Shown here: piece after piece, positions 25,780 to 37,859 of the stretch
Numbering within the stretch: position 1 is the first letter of the stretch
How the letters are laid out: every line of letters begins with the position of its first letter
NCBI GenBank assembly: GCA_900491605.1
Contig: UESW01004424.1
Coordinates: 817,684 to 881,683 of the forward strand
Direction of reading: 5' to 3'
Origin: Calamus simplicifolius
Lineage: Eukaryota; Streptophyta; Magnoliopsida; Arecales; Arecaceae
DNA length: 64,000 nt
The notes under the pieces: generated by a model
What the model saw: the letters and a program-made list of their open reading frames with translations, nothing else
What the model was told of the DNA's origin: nothing
Database searches by the model: none
Position numbers and translations under genes: made by a program

Positions 25780-27421
25780 CTCATACCTCTTCAGCTTATC
25801 AAGCAATTTCTACTTTCGCTTTCTCAACCCGTTCTTGAGATTTCCTTCTCTCTTTTTTATACCAATTCATCTTCCCCTAGGCGTGCTCAAGCTTCACCTG
25901 GTCTTCTTTAGCATTGTGTTGAGTTTGAGCAAGATCAGTTATGAGATGGGCAACCTGTTCATGATAATATTTGAACTTGCCACTTTCATAAGCAAGTTGC
26001 TTATTGAAGGCATTTATTTCTTCTGCGGCCTCAACTTGAAACTTCGACAACTCCAACCGAGCCTCATTGGCTGACTCTCGAGAGCCCCTTCAAGCTCAGC
26101 AACCTCAGCTCGAAGTCTTGATATACTTTTGACCAGGCTTCCTCAACTAACTTCCAAGCTTCTTCAAGCTCGGCTCGGGTTCTTGCCAGCTTTTCTGAAT
26201 ATTGGTTGATCAGACTTAGTTTGTTCCATAAAACCTCAACTTCGCGCAAAGTTCAGTTATGACTCTCTGTTGCAGAGTCTAGGCGTTGGTATAATGCCCG
26301 TTGGAAGAGGGCCGCCTGCAACAAAGCAAAATGAATAAGTCTAAAAGTAGCACAATTGCCAAAAAAACGAAAAGAAGGGAAACATTTATTCATATCCCTT
26401 AGAAGAGAACCGTTATTGACAGACACATAATCTTCCAAATCCCCTGGAATCTCAAATACCTTAATCTGAAAGTTGACAATCCGACGACTATGCTCCACAT
26501 CTTTGACGATGGAGGTACCACACTCCGGGCAAAGGATGGAGAAAAGAGCATCGAAGCGGGACTGCAACAGCTCAGTTGCATAACCAGAGGGATGAATGAG
26601 GGGGCTAAGCTGATCTAGCTCCTCTTCATCACCGACTCGTGTGCCCGAGGGCCTCGATTCGTCGACCCTTTCTGATGAAGACCCTTCTTGGCTCCGCATG
26701 CCATTCTCATCTTCCCCTTGCTCTTGGGGGAGGGATTCCGCCACAGGTGGGGTGGTGTGAGATTTGCTCACTATGAGAGTAGCCACTCGATCTTCAAAAA
26801 GCATCTGCTTTATTTTTTATCATTCCTCAAGGGTGCTGAAATCCTCTTTCTCCTACTTCGAGAGTGTCAGAGCTTTGTTTGGGTCCTTAGGAAAGCGTGT
26901 TCATAATTGAGAAAAATCACATTCATCATTCCATTTGGTGAGGAAGAAATGAGATTTTCATCCTTTTATAGAGGATGAAACGTCCGATATTCTTTTGAAA
27001 GACCTTCATGGCCTGATCTAGGGCCAGACAGCGTTCTTAGGAAAGATAAGGTTGTAGCACGCCCGAAATAAGGGGATTGTCATTGTCACCCCCACGAACA
27101 AGCACATTGAGATAAACTCTACCATGTGATGCCAACTGTTCGATGCCACAATCATAGGACAGATGCTGTAAAACTCCATTATTCCCTTCACCATGGGACG
27201 GAGGAAAAGACAGAGACCCACTTGAAAGCACTCCTCATAGAAGAAGGTCCCCGACTCCAATTCATCTGAAACCCTCTACTCCGGCTTGGCACTTGCAGTT
27301 TGATGTCTCCAGGGATCCAATACTCATGGCGGATTCTCTCCAAATCTGTTAGAGTCATCGTCGAAGAAAAATGAATATGGTGCTCCATATCTTCAGGACG
27401 AACAGAAGAGTTTCTAGCCAT
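25780..27421 (-). pseudogene. Antisense accessory ORF of a truncated Tat-type gypsy element (PF04195-like)
   Basis: The frame starts at 27421 (MARNSSVRPEDMEHHIHFSS) and contains RIRHEYWIPGDIKLQVPS. In another frame at 27018-27260 it continues with FFYEECFQVGLCLFLRP and NSWHHMVEFISMC. These are the hallmarks of the 'putative gypsy type transposon' domain that also occurs at 30928-31401 and 52880-53565. An acid- and serine-rich segment (26253-26804) and long coiled-coil frames (26249 down to about 25800) follow. An acceptor-like AAAGCAG before ATGCTTTTTGAAG (minus strand, about 26805) matches intron positions of the two complete elements. Frameshifts and stops break it. Its gag-pol part is missing, so the element is truncated on the left. 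Confidence 0.65.
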
Positions 27422-27805
27422 ATGCTTCTTCGATCAGAGAGGTTTGAGCTTAGAGGAAGGAAAAAAGCCAAGAATTTGAAAAGGCGTAACAGAAGAAGAT
27501 GCCATTCGCCCCTTTTAAACCGCCTCAATAAAAGGGTGAGACGTCTTTGGCAAAAAACCCTAGGGATTGTGAGTCTTCGATTCAGGTGTTGCAAACCTAG
27601 GTTCCGCCATGTGTCATTCCACCAACCGTTCTCGATAAGGCTTTCCTTGTTCGATGAGAAGAGATGATGGCATGATGGCTCAGCATTTATGAGGCCATCA
27701 TGACACTCCTCCATAAATTTAAATTTTACTAACGAGAGTGGAGCCACCGTGGACTCCACTCCCTATGCCCAAACCTATTGCTTCGGACTAGGGAGTGGGA
27801 TGGCA

Positions 27806-28619
27806 TGTAATGTGGGGTAAAATTATCACTGCATCGACGGATGTAGCAAGCAGTGGGATCCACTTCTGGGCTCTGACCCGTTGAGCACTACATTCAGAAG
27901 ATGATCACTCCCTATCGTAGAAAAGTACAAGCCACATCATAAGCCGTGTCATCAGTAATCTCTGAATCTCGGCAGGGTCGAGCCATCTCCATACCTCGGT
28001 AAGGCCGAGCCATCTCTGAACCTTGACAAGGCCGAGCCATCTCCGTACCTCAGTAGGACCGAGCTATCTCTATACATCCTCATACCTCGGTTGACTGAGC
28101 CCTAGCTCCTGAAGAATCGAATCACCCTTACCCTAATCATGCAGAACATTTCAGTGGACAAATCGCACCGGTCACCAAGATCTCGTAGTGAACATCCCTA
28201 AATGGAAATAGGGGCTAAATACAATACCACCTCCACGATCAATGAGATTTCAGCCTTATCAGCCATAAACTCCCTAAAACGTGCCTAAAAAATTAGGTAA
28301 CAACTTACCATTCCAATTGTACACAAATACTAAGTCCCAAGACCCCTCAGGTATATTTTTTTCAAGCTCTAATGCTCTCAAACCTTAGCAGACACCATTG
28401 CATTGCAGAGACCTTCTCTGAGATGTCCTTCTTCAATAACCTTCTTTTCTCATCTGCTTGCTTGGGGTTTTTACTGACTTGATCGTTGGAGGGTCTTTCG
28501 CAGGGATCACCCCCACGATCCCTGTGCGTGGACTGTTTTGCAGGTCCACTAGGACGGAAGAAAGCTACCCAAATTCAGACGTATGCCATCCCCAAGCTGG
28601 AGAACCAAAATTCACAGCA
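27806..28619 (+). mobile_element. LTR of the truncated Tat-type element
   Basis: A polypurine-like stretch (GGACTAGGGAGTGGGATGG, about 27787-27803) precedes TGTAATGTGGGGTA at 27806, much as in elements 1 and 2, where a purine tract and GCATA precede TGATGTGGC. Motifs near 28475-28560 (GATCGTTGGAGGGTC, then a pyrimidine-rich end) are like the ends of related LTRs. The right border, CACAGCA at 28619, is the best guess; without the left end I cannot confirm it by a target-site duplication. Confidence 0.4.
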
Positions 28620-29024
28620 ATACCATTCATTGCCTAGAAATTTTAGAATATTAATTAATAGGTGTTAGATGATAGATTAAGTGATACTCAAAGCTATCAT
28701 TGGCTTTGGACCTTGCCAAAGATTCTGGAGATGGACAAGCGGTTGTCGCCGGTGAATGGCAAAGAAATGGAGGCCATCGTTAAAGACGGCTGGATTGAGT
28801 CACAAACTCAATCGATGGTCGAGCATTGGCTTGACGTCGTTGAGTCTTAGGTCGTTGCCGACTAAACTCAGCCGCCTTTCCAAGGCCGGCGATGGGGAAG
28901 AGAAGATCGGCCATCGCTGGGTGTTGGCATCGAGTGGATGGGAAGAAGAAGACCAACGTCTTCTTAGTTTAGGAACTAGCTGCTTGAGCCTGGTTCACTT
29001 GGGGTAACCGATTCAGCACGATCG
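28620..29024. other. No gene recognised
   Basis: This moderately GC-rich stretch lies between the truncated element and element 1. Frames are short and show no family resemblance. Positions 29025-29029 are the left target-site duplication of element 1. Confidence 0.4.
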
Positions 29025-29029
29025 ATAGG

Positions 29030-30183
29030 TGTTGATGCCCGGTCACTTTGAGCTGACGTCCTTGAGCCTCGGTCATCACTCCAGGGAAGTTAAGGGTTCC
29101 TCCTCCGACGCCCAAGTTAGTAACCAAGAACACAACAGTAATCTAGAAAAAGTGGTTTGTGAGGAAGAAGTGGATTATTTTTTAGGCTTCAGAAAAAATC
29201 CCCTTTCTTTTTGCTCTTACCCCCCTTTTATTGGCATCTCCCTTTGCTAAGGTCCGAACATCATGATGTATTAGCCTTCATACAGATAGAATGTCAGAGC
29301 TGGTCGGATTGGATCTGCATCCATTGTTCCGACATCATCAATGTTTTTCTAGAATAATCGACTTTTACTGCTTATTTAGCCAGAGTCATTAAATTTTATT
29401 GATGACATTTTGGGCCTTAGTGGCCTTTCTGACTCAAAGTGATTGGTACTTTATGGCAGGTAATCGCCTTTTGATGCTTACTTAGCCAGAGCCATTAAAT
29501 TCTGCTAATGACTTTTTGGGCCTTAGTGGCTTCTCTGACTCGAAGTGATTGATACTTTATGGCAGGTAATCACCTTTTTATGCTTATTTAGCCAGAGCCA
29601 TTAAATTCTGCTAATGACTTTTTGGGCTTTAGTGGCTTCTCTGACTCGAAGTGATTGGTACTTTATGGCAAGTAATCGCCTTTTAATGCTTACTTAGCCA
29701 GAGCCATTAAATTCTGCCAATGACTTTTTGGGATGGAATCCTTTGAGGATGATGTCAGAATTGACATGCCTTATCTTGTCAAATCTGAGAGATTCTGAAA
29801 AGGCAAACCCTGCCTGGGGGGCCGGTTACTATCGAGGCCCTAAGGCCACCCTGGGGCCGCCTAGTGGCCAATCATTATCGGGGCTGCCTAGGACCAGCCC
29901 TGGGGCCGCCTAGTGGCCCATCGCTATCGGGGCCGCCTAGGGCCAGCCCTGGGGCTGCCTATGGGCCGATCGCTATCGGGGCCGCCTAGGGCCAGCCCTG
30001 AGGCCGTCTAGGGGCCGATCGCCATCGAGGCCACCTAGGGCTAGCCCTGGGGCTGCCTAGGGACCGATCGCTATCGGGGCCGCCTAGGGCTAGCCCTAGG
30101 GCCGCCTAGGGGCCGATCGTTATCGAGGCCGCCTAGGGACCGATCGCTATGGTATTACCATGTGGTTTTTACTAGCCACATCA
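29030..30183 (-). repeat. Element 1, 3' LTR
   Basis: It runs from TGTTGATGCCCGG to TAGCCACATCA in + orientation. It contains four copies of a ~106-bp unit (starts near 29379, 29484, 29591 and 29697, each with a GAGCCATTAAATT-like core). About seven copies of a ~48-bp GC-rich unit with GGCCGCCTAGGG and CGATCGCTATCG follow (about 29818-30150). It lacks about 52 bp present in the partner LTR near 41576-41630. Confidence 0.92.
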
Positions 30184-30200
30184 TATGCCCCCCACTCCTG
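30184..30200 (-). other. Element 1 polypurine tract
   Basis: On the - strand a purine run, AGGAGTGGGGGGCATA, directly precedes the 3' LTR start TGATGTGGC. This is the expected site for plus-strand DNA priming. Element 2 has the same GGCATA|TGATGTGGC junction. Confidence 0.75.
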
Positions 30201-30653
30201 AGTCTTGGTCCTTATGTGCGTGGCACTTGCCAAGAGAAATGAATGCAAAAAAAATTATCGCATAATTAGGTTTATTATGCCACACCCCGTTAATGGAAGA
30301 TGAAGTCTTTTTAAGAATTCTTTTATTATTTAAAAGAAACCCTTGCAATTGATGGAGAAAAAGGTTACGTACTCAATTATTTTGGTGGCTCTTTTACTGA
30401 GGGAAACATACTTCCACTTATAAGCTAGTGACACTTGGGCCACGATTCGGCTCTCACAGCTTTGCTCTTTATGATGGGCGGGGTCTCCGAAACCCAAAGA
30501 GTTAATATTATCCCGTCCATCCCCTTTGTCTTCTATCACCTCTACGCCCCTTTTGCTTCTTGTCCATCTCCTGAGCATTGAGCCTCTTATTGTCTCTGTC
30601 CTTTTGTTCCGAGGTCAGTCTCTTGGTTCTTCTTGTGTACTTCTTTCTTTTCG

Positions 30654-33109
30654 ATGGATCCCGAAACCGATAGGAAGGGCAAGAAACCTTTAGTTGAACC
30701 GTCTAGGGAAGAGATTCTTGAGGCCCACCGTCATGCTCCCAATGGTGTTGCTATTCCCGGTCGTTCTGAGGTCGTCAGTCTGACCCCAGTCGAGTCTCCT
30801 TCGCCAATGGCTAGGGCCCCCTCTCCGACCCCTAGGGTTTCACCCTCACCATCTCACCCGGCATCTCCTCCATCCTCTAAATCCACCTCCACGGGCCCAG
30901 GGCGGATACGCTCCACTATGAAAGAACATGATAGTAAAAATTAGGGCCCAGTATAATATTCCTGATAGCGTCTATCTGTCTGCCCCTTCGCACGACGATA
31001 AGGCAACCTGTGGCCGAGGAGGTGGAGTCGCAATTTATGAGGAATTCCTCAGGAGTGGGCTCTACTTTCCTTTTCATCCATTTTTTTTGAATCTTTTAGA
31101 TAGGTACAACCTAGTCCCAACGCAACTAACCCTAAATTTCATCCGAATCATATACGCTTTCATAGTTCTCTACCATTTTCATGGTGCTCCCGCCCGAGTC
31201 TCCCTCTTCCGAGCTTTGTACAAACTTAGGAATTCCTCGAAGAGTGGGTGGTGGAGTTTTGTCCCCCGTCCTAAGAGAGTCCTCAAACTGGACATACCCT
31301 TGAATGTTAGCATGGAGGTCGGTTTCTTCTACGTTCATGATGAGGGAGTTAAAACACCTTGGAGCTTTCCTGACACCAGTCCCAATAAAATTCATCCATA
31401 GAGGAAAGAGATCGAGAACTTTTCAAAGCCCTCCTGTCCTCCATCGTTCCTCCCTGTGCAGAACTGCTGTCGAAGGGCAACCTTCGTGAGGCCTTAGCGG
31501 CGCCAGGGCACCCTCACCGAGATCTGGTGAGAGTTACCTTCCTCGGTCATTGGCCGTGGTTACTTGCTCTCTTTTCTTTCTTCTTCTCTCTCTCTTTTGT
31601 TCATTATGTACATGTATTCGCACATACGCCCTTGCTTGTTCATAGTTTCTTGTCGTGTTCGTGTTTGTTTTATTGTTTCTCTTTTTATCTTTTGACTCTG
31701 CTTCTATGGTGTAGAGATGAGGTTTTCTATAGATTTCTTATCGGAGGCCCTTAAAAAGAAAAGAAAAGCTGCCGGAGGCTCGGTGAGGGTGGCGCCCAAG
31801 AAGCCTAAACGGACCGAGCAGCCACCTTCCTCCCCCGAGGTCACATTGGCAGGGAAAGCGAGGGAGAGGGATCCCTCTATTGAAGAATTAGTAACAGAGG
31901 ATCATTCGGCTGGAATTCAAGAGGAGCCACCAATAGGAGTCCCCTTGGCTGAAATTCGAGAGGAACCGATGAGGGCGGGATCTCCATTGCCCGCTGAAGT
32001 CAAAGGCGAGGTCACGCCGAAAGAAAGGGCGATGACGCCTCCAGTTTAGGAGGTCGGCAAGGATCGTCCCTTTGATGTTCACTCGTCCCAGGAGGGGGTG
32101 GAGGTGCTCTCTGACGAAGGTCTTCTGAGTCAACCGCCAGGGGTTAATGCAATGCGCCGAGGTCGCCCAGCAGAGCGTCTGCTTAGCCTCTTGACTCTGC
32201 CCAATCTTCAAGCTGAGCTTCGACGCCAACCGCTGGAGAAGTCCCTTGACACTTTCTTCACCGCCATCCTCCAGGTAGTCATACGAGATCCCTAATTCCC
32301 CCTTTTCTTTGGGTTAATCATGATTGACTTCTCATGCTTCGGTATGCGCAGGCATCTAACAACGCATTCGTTCTTCGGGACGCTTGTATTGGGGGCTCTG
32401 GCACTCAGAAGCAGGGCTCGCCCGAGCTGGACACTCTCAAGGCTCAAGTGGAGGAGTTAACTCGGGAGTTGTCCGAAGTTAAGGATCGGGAGCTTGCAGT
32501 GTCTGGAGCGCTAAGGGCCGCCGAAGAGGAGAGTCAGGATCTTAAGGCCCAGGTCAGAGAGGAAGAGAAAAAGGCTCGGGTGGCCGATGCTAAGCTGGTG
32601 GAAGCCATGTCGAGGCTGGAGCCTATGGAGGAAAAGCTGAAGAGTGCTCTTCTCAGAGTGACTCAGGCCGAAGAGAGAGCGGCCACGGCCTTAGATAGGG
32701 TAGAGCTGATTGAATTCGAGGCCCGAGCTACAGAGGAGAGATTGATCAATGCCGAAGAGTGGCTGATGTCTGCCGAAGGGAAGTTGGCCTCCGCCGAGGA
32801 GGAGATGAGAGAGACTTTAGCCAAGCTACTCCTCACCAAGGTTCAGGCTAAGGAGAGGATAATAGCTGCTCAGGCCGAAGCCATGGTCAGGGTTAGTGCC
32901 ACCGACCAGCGAGCCTAAAAGGTTGTGGAGCTTACAAAAGCTCCTCCAAATTCATGGCCGAATGTAGTGAAGCGGCCATTGATGCCTACGCCAAGGGCTT
33001 TGAGAAGTGCAAAGAGAAGATTCTTCATGTCTACCGACTAGGCAACCTTGACGATATCCAGCATGTGGATGAAGATGTGGAGGACGAGTCAGAGTACTCT
33101 GGGCCTTGA
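30654..33109 (+). CDS. Element 1 accessory ORF, antisense to gag-pol (PF04195-like domain plus coiled coil)
   Basis: ATG 30654 opens MDPETDRKGKKPLVEPSREE, followed by a Pro/Ser-rich linker. After a small frame break near 30930 comes the PF04195-like domain (about 30930-31400: YNIPDSVYLSAP, GGVAIYEEFLRSGLYFPFHP, RNSSKSGWWSF). Two introns are evident: 31527-31714 (CTG|GTGAGA to GTGTAG) and 32275-32351 (CCAG|GTAGTC to TGCGCAG). The exon between them is basic at its start (LKKKRKAAGG), has a stop at 32047 and ends FFTAILQ. The last exon codes a long coiled coil (about 32400-32918) and, after a frame break, a conserved tail with KGFEKCKEKIL and LDDIQ, stopping at 33109. Coding for unknown function; antisense accessory ORFs are known in Tat elements. 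A stop and two frame breaks suggest this copy is damaged. Confidence 0.72.
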
Positions 33110-33329
33110 TTTTGGCTTTCTTTCATTCTCTTATATTTTGTAATACGGCCAAGACTGGCCTTTTGTTTGACATTTCAGTAATAGCAAAATCTTTTTAATA
33201 ATTTTGCATGTTATTTCAATCCTTAAACTGATCCTGTTAACGGTTTTTAGACCTTCAGGCGACTGTTCCTCGACATTTGGCAAAATACCCCTACTTTCTC
33301 AACTATGTTTGATAATCTATGGTCCCAAC

Positions 33330-35998
33330 CCGTTCGAGACAGAAGAATAACATGGGGGACTTCCCGCGCCAACCTTGGAGTTCGACTCAGGGTCGCCCAG
33401 AATTCAAGGTTTGGACCGCCGGAGGCTTCTCACGCCGGTATAGGGCAATTGACTCGGGGCCGCTTGGGACACAGGACCTGAACTGTCGGAGGTGTCTCGC
33501 GCCGGTCCGGGGTGTCTGTGCCTTTTGGGCTGCCAAAGTCCTTTTAAAAACTGCCACAAGGGTTTCTCGCGCCGGCCCGGGAGTTTGACTCAAGGCCGCC
33601 TAGAACATAAGACTTGAACCGCCGGATGTTTCTCACGTCGGTCCGGGGTGTCTGTGCCTTTTGGGCTGCCGAGGTCCTTTTAAAAACTGCCACGAAGGTT
33701 TCTCGCGCCAGCCAGGGATTTTGACTTGGGGCCACCTAGAACACAAGACTTGAACCTCCGGAGGTTTCTCGCGCTGGTCCGGGGTGTCTGTGCCTTTTGG
33801 GCCGCCGAGGTCCTTTTGAAAACTGCCACATGAGTTTCTCGTGCTGGCCCGGGAGTTTGACTCAGGGCCGCCTAGAACACAAGACTTGAATCTTTGGAGG
33901 TTTCTCGCACCGGTTCAGGGTGTCTGTGCCTTTTGGGCCATCGAGATCCTTTTGAAAACTGCCACGGGAGTTTCTCGCGCCAGCCCGGGAGTTTGACTCG
34001 GGGCCACCTAGAACACAAGACTTGAACCTCTGGAGGTTTCTCCCGTCGGTCCAAGGTATCTGTCTTTTGGGCCGCTGAGGTCCTTTGAAAACTGCCACGG
34101 AGGTTTCTCGCGCCGGCCCGAGAGTTTGATTCGGGGCTGCCTAGAACACAAGACTTGAACCTCCGGAGGTTTTTCGTGGAGGTCCGGGGTGTCTGTGCCT
34201 TTTGGGCCATCAAGGTCCTTTTGAAAATTGCCATGGGGGGAGGGGGGGTTTCTCGCGCCGGCCCAGGAGTTTGACTCGGGGTCGCCTAGAACACAAGACT
34301 TGAACCTCCAGAGGTTTCTCGCGCCGGTCCGGGGTGTCTGTGCCTTTTGGGCCACCGAGATCCTTTTAAAAACTGTCATGGGGGTTTCTCGCGCCAGCCC
34401 GGGAGTTTGACTTGGGGTTGCCTAGAACACAAGACTTGAACCTCCAGAGGTTTCTCACGCTGGTTTAGGGTGTCTGTGCCTTTTTGGCCGCCGAGGTCAT
34501 TTTAAAAACTGCCACAGAGGTTTCTCGCATTGGCCCGGGAGTTTGACTCGAGACCACCTAGAATGCAAGACTTGAACCTCCAAAGGTTTCTCGCGCCGGT
34601 CCGGGGTGTCTGTGCCTTTTGGGCCGCCGAGGTCCTTTTGAAAACTGCCACGGGGGTTTCTCGCGCCGACCCGGGAGTTTGACTCGGGGCTATCTAGAAC
34701 ACAAGACTTGAAGCTCTGGAGGTTTATCGCGCCGGTTCAGGGTGTCTGTGCCTTTTGGGCCGTCGAGATCCTTTTGAAAACTGCCATGGGAGTTTCTCGC
34801 GTCGGCCCAAGAGTTTGACTCGAGGCCACCTAGAACACAAGACTTGAACCTCCGGAGGTTTCTCGCGCCGGTCCGGAGTGTCTGTGCCTTTTAGGCCACC
34901 GAGGCCCTTTTGAAAACTGCTATCGGGGTTTCTCACGTCGGCCCGGAAGTTTGACTCGGGACCGCCTAGAACACAAGACTTGAACCTCCGAAGGTTTTTC
35001 GCACCGATCCGGGGTGTCTGTGCCTTTTGGGCTACTGAGATCCTTTTGAAAACTGCCATGGAGGTTTCTCATGCCAGCCCAGGAGTTTGACTCGGGGCCT
35101 CCTAGAACACAATACTTGAACCTCCGGAGGTTTCTCGCACCGGTCCGAGGTTTCTGTGCCTTTTGCGCCGCCGAGGTCCTTTTAAAAACTGCCACGGGGG
35201 TTTCTCGCACCGGTCCGAGAGTTTGACTCGGGGCCGCCTAGAACACAAGACTTGAACCTCCAGAGGTTTCTTGCGCTGGTCCGGGGTGTCTATGCCTTTT
35301 GGGCCACCGAGGTCCTTTTGAAAACTGCCACGGGGGTTTCTCGTGCCGGCCCGGGAGTTTGACTCGGGGCTGCCTAGAACACAAGACTTGAACCTTTGGA
35401 GGTTTCTCGCACCGGTTCGGGGTGTCTGTGCCTTTTGTGCTGCCAAGATCCTTTTGAAAACTGCCACAGGGGTTTCTCATGCTGGCTTAGGAGTTTGACT
35501 CGGGGCCGCCTAGAACACAAGACTTGAATCTCCAGAGGTTTCTCAAGCCGGTCCGAAGTGTCTGTGCCTTTTCGGCTGCCGAGGTCCTTTTGAAAACTGC
35601 TATCGGGGTTTCTCGCATCGGCCCGGGAGTTTGACTCGGTGCCGCCTAGAACACAAGACTTGAACCTTCGGAGGTTTCTCGCGCCGGTTCGAGGTGTCTG
35701 TACCTTTTGGGCCACCAAGATCCTTTTAAAAACTGCCACGGGGGTTTCTCGTGCCGGCCCGGGAGTTTGAATTAAGGGTGCCTAGAATACAAGACTTGAA
35801 CCTCTGGAGGTTTCTTGCACCGATCAGGGGTGTCTGTGTCTTTTGAGCCATCAAGGTCCTTTTAAAAACTGCCACGGGGGTTTCTTGCACTAGCCCGGGA
35901 GTTTGACTCGGGACCGTCTAGAACACAAGACTTAAACCTTTGGAAGTTTCTCGCGCCGGTCCGGGGTGTCTGTGCCTTTTGGGCCACTGAGGTTGCAA
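33330..35998. repeat. Element 1 internal array: ~19-20 copies of a ~137-bp unit
   Basis: A unit with the landmarks GGGGTGTCTGTGCCTTTTGG, AAAACTGCCACGGGGGTTTC and CTAGAACACAAGACTTGAAC recurs every 136-137 bases. The GTGTCTGTGCC landmark falls near 33509, 33646, 33785, 33919 and so on to 35968. Copies differ by scattered substitutions. The array lies between integrase and the accessory ORF. Its many overlapping - strand ORFs are by-products of the repeat and I do not annotate them as genes. Confidence 0.95.
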
Positions 35999-36059
35999 TT
36001 TTGGATTGAACAATAAAATTTAAAAACTATTTTTTACAATCATTCGTCTAGTACATTTA

Positions 36060-37260
36060 TCACTGATAGTATCGCCGAAGATTACCGGCATTCCAAGTGC
36101 GTGGAATCGGTTGTCCGTCCATCCCTTTTAGTTTGTAAGCTCCTTGTGAAAGCGCCTTCATGACTCGATACAGTCCTTCCCAATTTGGTGATAGCTTGCC
36201 TCCTTCGGTTGGCTTGGACACCTCAGCTTTTCTAAGAATCAAGTATTCGGGGTGGAACGTTTTGGGGTGGACCCGAGCATTATAATATTTCTTAGCCCGC
36301 TAGCGGAAGGTGGCCATCCTAAGCCATGCAAGGTCTCGGGTTTCATCGATGAAGTCTAGATTAGCCCTCAACTGATCCGGGTGCTAGGAAGGCCGATCTC
36401 CACTGGGATGACCACTTCGGATCCGAAGACAAGGCTGAAGGGAGTCTCTCCCATAGGGGCCCTGGGAGTTGTATGATATGCCCATAATACACTTGGAAGC
36501 TCCTCTACCCATCTGCCCTTTGATTTGTCCAATCGGGTTTGAAGTCCTCGAAGGATAGTGCGGTTCATGACTTCCGCCTCTCCATGAGATTGGGGGTGCC
36601 CGACAGAAGTAAACCTGTGGCAAATGCCTAACTCGGCACAAAAAGCCTTGAACGCTGAGTTGTTGAACTGGCGGCCATTGTTGGTAATCACGGTATGGGC
36701 CAAGCCAAATCGGCAAATGATGGATTTCCAAAAGAACATCCTTGCCTTAGCTTCAGTGATTCTAACTAATGCCTCGACCTCGACCCATTTAGTAATATAG
36801 TCAATAGCTACTAATAAAATTTTTTGCTGTCCTACAGTTGGGGGAAAAGGTCAGAGTATATCCATTCCCCACTTAGCAAAGGGCCAGGGGGCGAAGAGCG
36901 GACTTAACTGCGAGGCCGGCTGTCGTTGGATATTCGAGTGCCGTTGATAGCTATCGCACTTTCAAACTAATTCGGTGGCGCCCTGGCGCATCGTAAACCA
37001 GTAATATCCTTGGCGGAGAGCCTTGTATGCTAGAAACCTGCCCTCCACATGACTCCCACATATACCTTCATGGATTTCTCTGAGAACATAATCAGCATCC
37101 GTCGGGCTTATGCACTTGAGAAGAGGATGGGAGAAAGACTTTCTGTACAGGCAACCGTCTAACAACACGAACTTGGTTGACCTTCTCTTGAGCAGCCTAG
37201 CTTCTGCAGGGTCAGTGGGGAGAGAACCATTAGTAAGGTAACGAGTGTAAGCACCCATCC
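36060..37260 (-). pseudogene. Element 1 integrase
   Basis: On the - strand the zinc-binding N-terminal part lies at 37258-36962 (EIHEGICGSHVEGRFLAYKA). The catalytic core lies about 36960-36400, with RFGLAHTVIT before NNGRQF and GEAEVMNRTI after. The C-terminal part (36242-36060) reads TEGGKLSPNWEGLYRV and ends NLRRYYQ. The second catalytic Asp of the DDE triad is Asn here (36680-36682), while the Glu is retained. Stops separate the pieces. The enzyme would join element cDNA to host DNA in the nucleus; this copy is very probably inactive. Confidence 0.85.
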
Positions 37261-37449
37261 AAGTCGGCTCCTACATGATTGGTACAACTTCTTCTGCGGA
37301 ATCGATACTTGGGCTCTCCAGATGTTCGACATACGCCCTTTCTAGGAAGTCGTCCGATGAAGTGGCCAACTTTGATAATGCATCAGCTCTAGCGTTCTCC
37401 CCTGGGAATGTAGCTGATGGTAAAGTAAGCTAGTGAGGAGATCAACATC

Positions 37450-37830
37450 TTAACTTTATTCACATATCGGGACATGGTAGGGTCACGATCCTTGAATTCC
37501 CTAGTGATGTGTCTGGAGACGAGCTAGGAATCGGTGAAGGCTCGTAGGTGCTTTACCCCCAGCTCTCAAGCAAGCTTGATTCCGACCAATAGGGCTTCAT
37601 ACTCAGCTTGATTATTGGTAGCCTTAAAGAGGAAACGAAGAGCGTACCCAAAGGCCATTCCCTTCGGGCTTGCCAAGATGAGGCCTGCCCCGCTCCCTTG
37701 GGAATTGAAGGCGCTATCAACATGAAGAATCTAGGCCTCCGCCAAAACCTCCTCAGCTACTGGGCACTTATCAGGGACATTGTTGTCCTACTCGTCAGTC
37801 CAGGTGCATTCTACTAAAAAATCCGCCAGC
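37450..37830 (-). pseudogene. Element 1 second RNase H domain (Tat-type)
   Basis: Downstream of the RT-linked RNase H the - strand carries ILHVDSAFNSQGSGAGLILA, then TNNQAEYEALLVGIKLA and a DS-containing segment. This is the extra RNase H domain that marks the Tat lineage. In-frame stops occur, for example after GIKLA and within the TDS segment. It lies between the first RNase H and integrase, as in element 2. Confidence 0.75.
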
Positions 37831-37859
37831 ACTTGGGATTTAAGGGCAGATCGAGCCTG

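Noticed and set aside
33387..35739. Many overlapping - strand ORFs of 60-123 codons with RETPVAVFKRT-like repeats
   Set aside because: They follow the 137-bp tandem repeat, shift frame from unit to unit and show no start or domain logic.
33330..35998. CRISPR-like regular repetition
   Set aside because: Units are 137 bp with no constant-repeat/variable-spacer structure, inside a plant retrotransposon.
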